Source: Hydnum rufescens UP504 (taxonomy: Eukaryota > Basidiomycota > Agaricomycetes > Cantharellales > Hydnaceae). From it: a stretch of 12,945 nt of DNA. The position numbers and the translations under genes were made by a program. The stretch spans positions 906,204 to 919,148 of the forward strand of contig MU128909.1 of NCBI GenBank assembly GCA_014904985.1, in the 5' to 3' direction. Under the pieces are notes generated by a model. The model ran no database searches. It saw nothing but the letters and a program-made list of their open reading frames with translations, and had not been told where the DNA came from. Positions within the stretch are counted from its first letter, which is position 1, and each line of letters begins with the position of its first letter. Shown here in pieces: positions 8,714 to 12,945 of the stretch.

Positions 8714-8914
8714 GTTGACTTGTCCAAGACATGATGAAAACCCATGAAACAATGAGGGACTGAGCAGTAATGCAACACATGCCAACATGACATGCAACAT
8801 GCAACATGCAACATGCACCAACATGACACGCACCAATGTGAGACACACAAACGTGCCAAATGAGGACCCCAGGTACCACACACCCATCGTAGTGGGTGTG
8901 TGGTATGATTTAAG

Positions 8915-9021
8915 GTGAGTCCCCACACCCCAGTAGCTACACCTGTGCAAAAAGAGCAGCGAAAGCTGCTCTTTTTGCGCTGCTTTGGATATTTGTACTA
9001 ATATATCTTTTATTACTCTAG
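8915..9021 (+). other. Array A-right intron 4
   Basis: TAAG|GTGAGT donor, TACTAAT (8996-9002), ACTCTAG acceptor, 107 nt. H2 (8947-8978) is perfect with a GAAA loop. H1 is at 8875-8904. Confidence 0.87.
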
Positions 9022-9048
9022 ATTGTGGCCACAATGAAAACCAGCCTG

Positions 9049-9204
9049 GTCAGCCAATTATTGGTATCTAAGTAGATACTTCAAGGGTTGCATTTATATG
9101 CTCTAACTAGATATCAGACCCAGGGGGCCCCCAGGGGCCCCTGCAATTCAGTTGAGGGGGCCAGTCAAGCAGCCCAGGGGCCCCTGGGGCCCCTAGCCAT
9201 TAGG
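9049..9204 (+). repeat. Diverged T repeat and GC block of module C
   Basis: Starting at GTCAGCCA (9049), this segment is a diverged copy of the T repeat, with TCTAAGTAGA (9067-9076) and TCTAACTAGA (9102-9111) as an imperfect inverted repeat. Two GGGGCCCC blocks follow (9121-9143 and 9174-9194). It cuts off the last exon of array A-right. Confidence 0.65.
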
Positions 9205-9486
9205 ATTATTTATTTATTATTATTATATACACTAGGCTCGCCCAGTGGGGCTCACCCATGCACCCCAGAAGAGCAGCCAGAGGCTGCTCTTCTTGTGCAA
9301 TGTAGCTAAGGAAAATAAATACCAAGGGGGACTCACCATATATAGGGCCACTCGTTGGGTGCATTTGGTTCTCATCTGGTGAATTGCCATTTGTCATGTC
9401 GCTGTTTGGCATGTTGCTGTCCATTGTGTCGCCCTTTGGTGTGTTGCCATTTGGGCCCTTGTTCGTTTTGTGGGTTTTCATCAACT
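9205..9486 (-). ncRNA. Module C: single-unit fragment of an exon-intron array
   Basis: Read on the minus strand, an exon (about 9486-9337) open for Asn/Thr/Pro/Gly-rich repeats (NGNTPKGDTMDSNMPNSD) ends at ATG|GTGAGT (9336). A candidate intron (9336-9232) contains a perfect 12-bp-stem hairpin (9267-9293, arms AGAAGAGCAGCC and GGCTGCTCTTCT). An AT-rich tail with AATAAA on the minus strand follows (9205-9231). There is no H1 and no clear branch site. The exon is cut at 9486 by the next T repeat. The order T, GC block, AT tail, array matches the other modules. Confidence 0.5.
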
Positions 9487-9580
9487 CAGTCAGCCACAAA
9501 TGTAGGTCTAGTTAGATATTATGAGCCTTGCATTTATATAGTCTAACTAGAGGTTTTGATGCTGGGGCCCCTGGGGCCGG
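9487..9580 (+). repeat. T repeat, copy B (94 bp)
   Basis: Identical by eye to 3479-3572, including TCTAGTTAGA (9507-9516) and TCTAACTAGA (9542-9551). It continues straight into CTAACATGATTT, so the 1357-bp insertion seen in copy A is absent; this is the empty site. Confidence 0.85.
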
Positions 9581-9883
9581 CTAACATGATTTGTGTGATT
9601 CAGGCAGGGGCCCCAAGGGGCCCCAGGGGCCCCTGCCTCTCACCTTAGACTGGGACTTAGAGATTCTCAGACAACAGTGGGCTACACAGGCTTATTGGGG
9701 ATAATCACCATTGTTTATTATGATGTAGCGGGCCATATGGGCTTATCGGGGATAGTTCCATTTATAATTATTTATCTATTATATATTAAACATAACCTGG
9801 GTGGGGTTTCATTCAGTGGTCCCATTATTTTAATTATTGATTTATCCCTCAAAATTAAAAAAAAATTAAAACTACTTAGTAGC
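9581..9883 (-). repeat. GC block and AT-rich 3' tail of array B
   Basis: Homologous to 4934-5183 but diverged. It has a triple GGGGCCCC block (9605-9634), then two imperfect tandem copies of a roughly 47-bp segment built on GGGCCATATGGGCTTATC (about 9678-9770; copy A has one), then AT-rich DNA. TTTATT at 9714-9719 reads AATAAA on the array strand. No coding potential seen. Confidence 0.6.
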
Positions 9884-10088
9884 ACCACACACCCACTAGG
9901 GTGGGTGTGTGGTACTGTCCATACAAATCAAAAAGAAAAAAAAAGTACTACTTAGTAGCACCACACACCCGCTAGGGTGAGTGTGTGGTACGGGGGCTGG
10001 GCTTGGTGATTCACCATTGGGCGGGTCATTGGGACGAGTTGCGGGTCGCGGGTCGCAGGTCGTCGTTTCGGGGGCTTCAATTTGGATC

Positions 10089-10194
10089 CTAAAATAATAG
10101 CGTACATTAGTAAAAAAAAAGTTGAAGTGACGCAAAGGAGCAGCTTGGGCTGCTCCTTTTGCATCGCTGTACATATAAAAATCTAAAAAAAAAC
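10089..10194 (-). other. Array B intron 8 (last)
   Basis: Minus strand: GCAG|GTTTTT donor at 10194, TACTAAT (10106-10112), ATTTTAG acceptor ending at 10089. H2 (10132-10162) has lost one A from the left arm. The upstream H1 (10198-10219) is shortened and only 3 nt from the donor. 106 nt. Confidence 0.75.
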
Positions 10195-10320
10195 CTGCAC
10201 ACCCGCCAAAGCAGGTGTGGTACTGATTTTGCGCCCAGGTCGCGTGCTTTGTACTCGGTTTTGCGCATGGGGGGGTGTCCGTTGGGGTGGGTCGTCGTTT
10301 CGGGAGCCGTGATTTGATTC

Positions 10321-10427
10321 CTAGAATGATAGTGTATGTTAGTAAAAAAATTTTGAAGTGACACAAAAGGAGCAGCTTGCGCTGCTCCTTTTGCATCACT
10401 GTACACATAGAAATTTAAAAAAAAAAC
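10321..10427 (-). other. Array B intron 7
   Basis: Minus strand: CAAG|GTTTTT donor at 10427 followed by a T run, TACTAAC (10338-10344), TTCTAG acceptor ending at 10321. H2 (10363-10394) has a GCAA loop in transcript sense. H1 10436-10465. 107 nt. The donor is weaker than in introns 1-6. Confidence 0.78.
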
Positions 10428-10621
10428 CTTGTAGTACCACACACCCACTGAAGTGGGTGTGTGGTACTCATTTGTACCACGGTCGCACGTTCGGATTTGC
10501 ATACGGGGCTGGTCATCGTTTGGGCGAGTGGTTCGTTTGCGGGTTTCCGTTCTCGTGTGTTTTTCAGTGGGTGTCACAGGTCTTGATTGGGGGTTGGTTG
10601 GGTTGTAGGATCAGAGAAAAC

Positions 10622-10721
10622 CTAGGAATAAATAATGGGTTAGTAAAAGAGAAGAAACAACAAAACAAAAGCCACACAAAAGGAGCAGCGTACGCTGCTC
10701 CTTTTGTGCGATCGTACTTAC
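10622..10721 (-). other. Array B intron 6
   Basis: Minus strand: CAGG|GTAAGT donor at 10721, TACTAAC (10639-10645), TTCCTAG acceptor ending at 10622. H2 (10675-10708) is a perfect 34-nt palindrome. H1 10730-10759. It pairs with array A-left intron 5. Confidence 0.87.
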
Positions 10722-10870
10722 CCTGAATTACCACACACCCGCCGAAGCGGGTGTGTGGTTCGTCTGGGTCCTGTCACATTGCGTCGTCTGTTCCCGTTCC
10801 CGGGTTTTGTTTGGCGGGTCGCGTTGTCATTTCCGAGTGGGGGGTTCGTTTGGCCAGCTCAGGCAAAAAC

Positions 10871-10985
10871 CTAGAATAATATGATAAATGATGTGTTAGT
10901 TAAAAATTAAAATGAAAAACAAACGCAAAAAGAGCAGCCCTTGCTGCTCTTTTTGCGTCGTTGGGGGGTGTACTATATCACTTAC
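10871..10985 (-). other. Array B intron 5
   Basis: Minus strand: AAAG|GTAAGT donor at 10985, TAACTAAC (10895-10902), TTCTAG acceptor ending at 10871. H2 10925-10956, H1 10996-11025. 115 nt. Confidence 0.85.
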
Positions 10986-11114
10986 CTTTTGTAGAACCAC
11001 ACACCCGCTATCGCGGGTGTGTGGTTCGTGCAGTTCAGTGTCCCTTATTTGATGCACCGCGGTTCGGGGGAGGGGGAGGTGGCTTTGCAGGCCTTCATTT
11101 GTGGTGACGATAGC

Positions 11115-11214
11115 CTAGAAGACTGCATGTATTAGTCAAAAAATTTAAACCAGCGCAAAAAGAGCAGCAGGTGCTGCTCTTTTTGCGCCATTGCGGGTAC
11201 ACAACATTACTTAC
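11115..11214 (-). other. Array B intron 4
   Basis: Minus strand: CAAG|GTAAGT donor at 11214, TGACTAAT (11131-11138), TTCTAG acceptor ending at 11115. H2 11153-11188 is a perfect palindromic stem; H1 (11225-11253) has lost one base on the right arm side. 100 nt. Confidence 0.85.
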
Positions 11215-11371
11215 CTTGCATAGAACCACACACCCGCCATAGCGGTGTGTGGTTTCTATGGGTTGGGGTCGGCTCGTGTTTCATTTGGCGTGTCGTCGTT
11301 CGTTGGTTTGGTTTTGGGGGCTGGTCATCGTTTGGGGGTGATTTGTTTCGCCGGTCTTCATTTGTGGCAGC

Positions 11372-11471
11372 CTAGAAGAAAAGATGTATTAGTTAAATAA
11401 TAATAACCGGCGCAAAAAGAGCAGCACTTGCTGCTCTTTTTGCGCCGTTGTGGGTACCCAACGTTACTTAC
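11372..11471 (-). other. Array B intron 3
   Basis: Minus strand: CAAG|GTAAGT donor at 11471, TAACTAAT (11388-11395), TTCTAG acceptor ending at 11372. H2 11409-11445, H1 11482-11511. 100 nt. Very similar to intron 2, so these two units are a recent local duplication. Confidence 0.87.
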
Positions 11472-11627
11472 CTTGTATAGAACCACACACCCGCCATAGC
11501 GGGTGTGTGGTTCTACGGGTTTGGGTTGGCTCGTGTCTTCGTTTGGCACGTTGTTCATTGGTTTCGTTTTGGGGGCCGGTCATCATTTCGGGTGCGATTC
11601 GTTTCGCCGATCTTCATTTGTGGCAGC

Positions 11628-11726
11628 CTAGAATAAAAGATGTATTAGTTAAATAATAATAACTGGCGCAAAAAGAGCAGCACTTGCTGCTCTTTTTGTG
11701 CCGTTGGGGTGCACAAGGTAACTTAC
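11628..11726 (-). other. Array B intron 2
   Basis: Minus strand: TAAT|GTAAGT donor at 11726, TAACTAAT (11644-11651), TTCTAG acceptor ending at 11628. H2 11665-11702, H1 11737-11766. 99 nt. Confidence 0.85.
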
Positions 11727-11848
11727 ATTATATAGAACCACACACCCACCGCAGCGGGTGTGTGGTTCCTGGGGCCTCCCATTGGGCGGTGTGTCGCCGG
11801 TTCTGGTTTGGCTCTTGCCGTTCAGGTTCTCATAAACCTGAACAGCGA

Positions 11849-11952
11849 CTAAATAATGAAAGCTATGTTAGTATAAGACTTCAAAACGGCGCAAAAAGAG
11901 TAGCTTTCGCTACTCTTTTTGCGCCCTTGTATCTACTGAAACAAAAACTCAC
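11849..11952 (-). other. Array B intron 1
   Basis: Minus strand: TAAG|GTGAGT donor at 11952, TACTAAC (11867-11873), TATTTAG acceptor ending at 11849. H2 (11888-11925) has a 17-bp stem with the paired GTAGC/GCTAC variant and a GAAA loop in transcript sense. 104 nt. It corresponds to array A-left intron 1. Confidence 0.88.
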
Positions 11953-12130
11953 CTTAGGACCACACACCCACAGCAGCGGGTGTGTGGTCATGTCCATGCC
12001 TTTCTGGGCCGTTTGTTGGGTGTGGCTGCGTAGTTGCGCAATTCAACGCCGGCAATTGCCGGTCATTAAAAAGCGCCGAAGTGTAGTGCCACGAGCAGAA
12101 TACATATTAATAACAAGTATATAGAGTCTA

Positions 12131-12945
12131 CACTACTGGGCATCGCCTACATCTATAGCATGAGCATTGGTTTTCCCCCGTTTTGGGGCCGGTCCCATCC
12201 CCCAAATTTCGGGTTGCGGATTCTTTCCGTGTTCCCCGATCTTGCCATTTGGTGGGGCACCCCTAAGAATTAGATGTAACTTAAAGTTAAAATAAATATA
12301 AACTGGCGCAAAAAAGGAACAGCCTTTTGGCTCGCTTTCCTTTTTTTGTGGCCGTTGGGTTGGCAAACAAGGTAATTTTTACATATTTAATTCGAACCCA
12401 CAACACCACCGCAAGCGGGTTGGTTGGGGTGGGTTTCCTGGGGGCCCCATTGGCGGTGGTGTTCGCCGGTTGTTCCTCTCTGGTTTTCCTTCGTGGCCGG
12501 CTCTCCAGGCGTTTCTCATACTGGAAAAAACAGCGAACCTTAAATTTAAAGCCTTATCGTTGTAGTAAAATCAGAAAATTTCAAAAAGGGGCAAAGAAGA
12601 AAGTAGCCGCTCTTCGCGTTAACTCTTTTCTTGCGGCCCCTTGTCGTATTCCCTACCTGAAGAAAAACTCACCTTAGACCAGCACACCACAAGCAGCGTT
12701 GTGTGGTTCCATGGTCCATGCTTTTCTTGGGCGTTTCGCTTGGGTTTGTGGGTTGCGTAAAGTTGCGGCAACATTCAAGCGCCGGCAAATAAAACATGCA
12801 GGTCCAAAAAAAAAAAAAACTAAAACGCGAAAGTTGCGTTAAGTTGCGCAAAACGAGCAGATACATATTAATCAGAAAGGTTTATATAGATGTTAGAGAG
12901 CACAAATTTATACATGACGATTTTTTGTCAAAAAGCAGAAGAGAG
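12131..12945. other. Error-laden duplicate of about 11550-12120 at the contig end
   Basis: The same landmarks recur in the same order as upstream, but broken by many small indels and longer homopolymers. CATTGGTTTTCCCCC (12163) matches 11549. A damaged H2 lies near 12306-12353, a damaged H1 near 12397-12445, GTGGTGTTCGCCGGTTG near 12456 matches 11780, a second damaged H2 lies near 12588-12640, AAACTCACCTTAG (12664) matches 11944, a damaged H1 lies near 12678-12707, and AGATACATATTAATCAG (12860) matches 12101. The inserted bases favour homopolymers, including an A run near 12807-12820. This pattern is typical of unpolished long-read sequence rather than evolutionary divergence. Open frames here should not be annotated. 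Confidence 0.8.

Larger units (their letters stand above)
7485..9048 (+). ncRNA. Array A, right half: putative multiply spliced structured transcript
   Basis: The same design as the left half, on the plus strand: exon 1 (from the palindrome to 7904), then introns 7905-8009, 8333-8438, 8598-8713 and 8915-9021, with exons of 323, 159 and 201 nt between them. H1 copies are at 7869-7898, 8293-8322, 8560-8589 and 8875-8904; H2 copies at 7936-7965, 8364-8395, 8639-8670 and 8947-8978. The last exon (from 9022) stops at 9048, where a T repeat begins, so this half has no visible 3' end. The 159-nt exon is open throughout in one frame; the 201-nt exon has stops in all three frames. The 323-nt exon contains degenerate repeats around ACACCAAATGAGGAC, encoding Asn/Thr/Pro-rich runs in one frame. 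Confidence 0.6.
9884..12130 (-). ncRNA. Array B: putative multiply spliced structured transcript, eight introns
   Basis: On the minus strand: exon 1 (about 12130-11953), eight introns, then a terminal exon from 10088 with two closely spaced H1 copies (9960-9989 and 9884-9913). Other H1 copies are at 11959-11988, 11737-11766, 11482-11511, 11225-11253, 10996-11025, 10730-10759, 10436-10465 and 10198-10219. H2 copies are at 11888-11925, 11665-11702, 11409-11445, 11153-11188, 10925-10956, 10675-10708, 10363-10394 and 10132-10162. Internal exons are 122, 156, 157, 129, 149, 194 and 126 nt. Units match array A-left in order. Exon 1 is homologous to the palindrome arm of array A but has a 1-nt deletion and ATA in place of ATG, so a shared coding start is not supported. 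The promoter side is lost in the poor-quality contig end. Confidence 0.62.

Noticed and set aside
5470..11925. H2 hairpins resemble bacterial Rho-independent terminators (GC stem followed by TTTTT).
   Set aside because: Each lies inside a GT-AG intron with a fungal branch site, repeats in a fixed place in every unit, and the neighbouring elements are eukaryotic. The T run is also part of the stem, paired with an A run.
5184..11988. A CRISPR array (regular palindromic repeats with spacers).
   Set aside because: There are two alternating hairpins, spacers of 35-300 bp that are homologous between copies and carry splice signals, no cas genes, and a eukaryotic setting.
5264..12124. Short ORFs sharing PHT-x-GGCVV, THP-x-WVCG or HTP-x-GVW peptides on both strands.
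   Set aside because: H1 is palindromic and reads almost the same on both strands, so it yields the same peptides in three frames and both directions. These frames usually run through donor sites into introns.
12133..12866. ORFs and altered hairpins near the right end as divergent units.
   Set aside because: The region reads as an indel-rich duplicate of 11550-12120 and is probably sequencing or assembly error.
1..12945. tRNA and rRNA genes.
   Set aside because: I saw no tRNA-like cloverleaf with A/B boxes and no rRNA sequence; a tRNAscan-SE run would settle this.

Overview
The window looks like repeat-rich DNA from a filamentous basidiomycete fungus. The evidence is a chromodomain Ty3/gypsy retrotransposon, a decayed hAT transposase gene with 55-75 nt spliceosomal introns, and many further GT-AG introns with near-consensus branch sites. 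I found no ordinary intact host gene. The organism assignment is an inference from these element types and the intron style.

Layout. Positions 1-1480 hold the 3' end of a Ty3/gypsy chromovirus: the C-terminus of integrase with a chromodomain, then a polypurine tract and a 621-bp 3' LTR. It sits inside a hAT transposase pseudogene (1481-about 3028) with five recognisable introns and several TGA stops at expected CGA codons. A 94-bp repeat, called T here, starts at 3479 and is followed by a probable 1357-bp solo LTR (3573-4929). A GC block with GGGGCCCC motifs and an AT-rich tail then lead into the main feature.

The main feature is a family of tandem exon-intron arrays (5184-9048, 9232-9486 and 9884-12130). 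Almost every unit has the same plan. A short exon ends in a 30-nt hairpin (H1, arms ACCACACACCC and GGGTGTGTGGT) 3-12 nt before a 5' splice site. An intron of about 92-116 nt carries a second hairpin (H2, arms GCAAAAAGAGCAGC and GCTGCTCTTTTTGC), a branch site close to TACTAAC and a TAG acceptor. I place 19 such introns. Array A is two divergent halves, 7 introns leftward and 4 rightward, around a 654-bp near-perfect palindrome (7156-7809) that contains symmetric CCAAT and TATA motifs. Array B (minus strand, 8 introns) matches the left half of A unit by unit. A fragment, module C, lies between A and B. Each module starts with a copy of T.

Both hairpins vary between units by paired changes that keep the stems, which suggests a selected RNA structure; arm correction by template switching is the main rival explanation. 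Exon lengths and reading frames are not consistently preserved. I favour a structured, multiply spliced, probably non-coding transcript, or a decayed repeat protein, over an intact protein gene.

From about 12130 to the end, the sequence is an indel-rich, homopolymer-inflated copy of about 11550-12120. It looks like unpolished long-read sequence at a contig end and should not be interpreted biologically.
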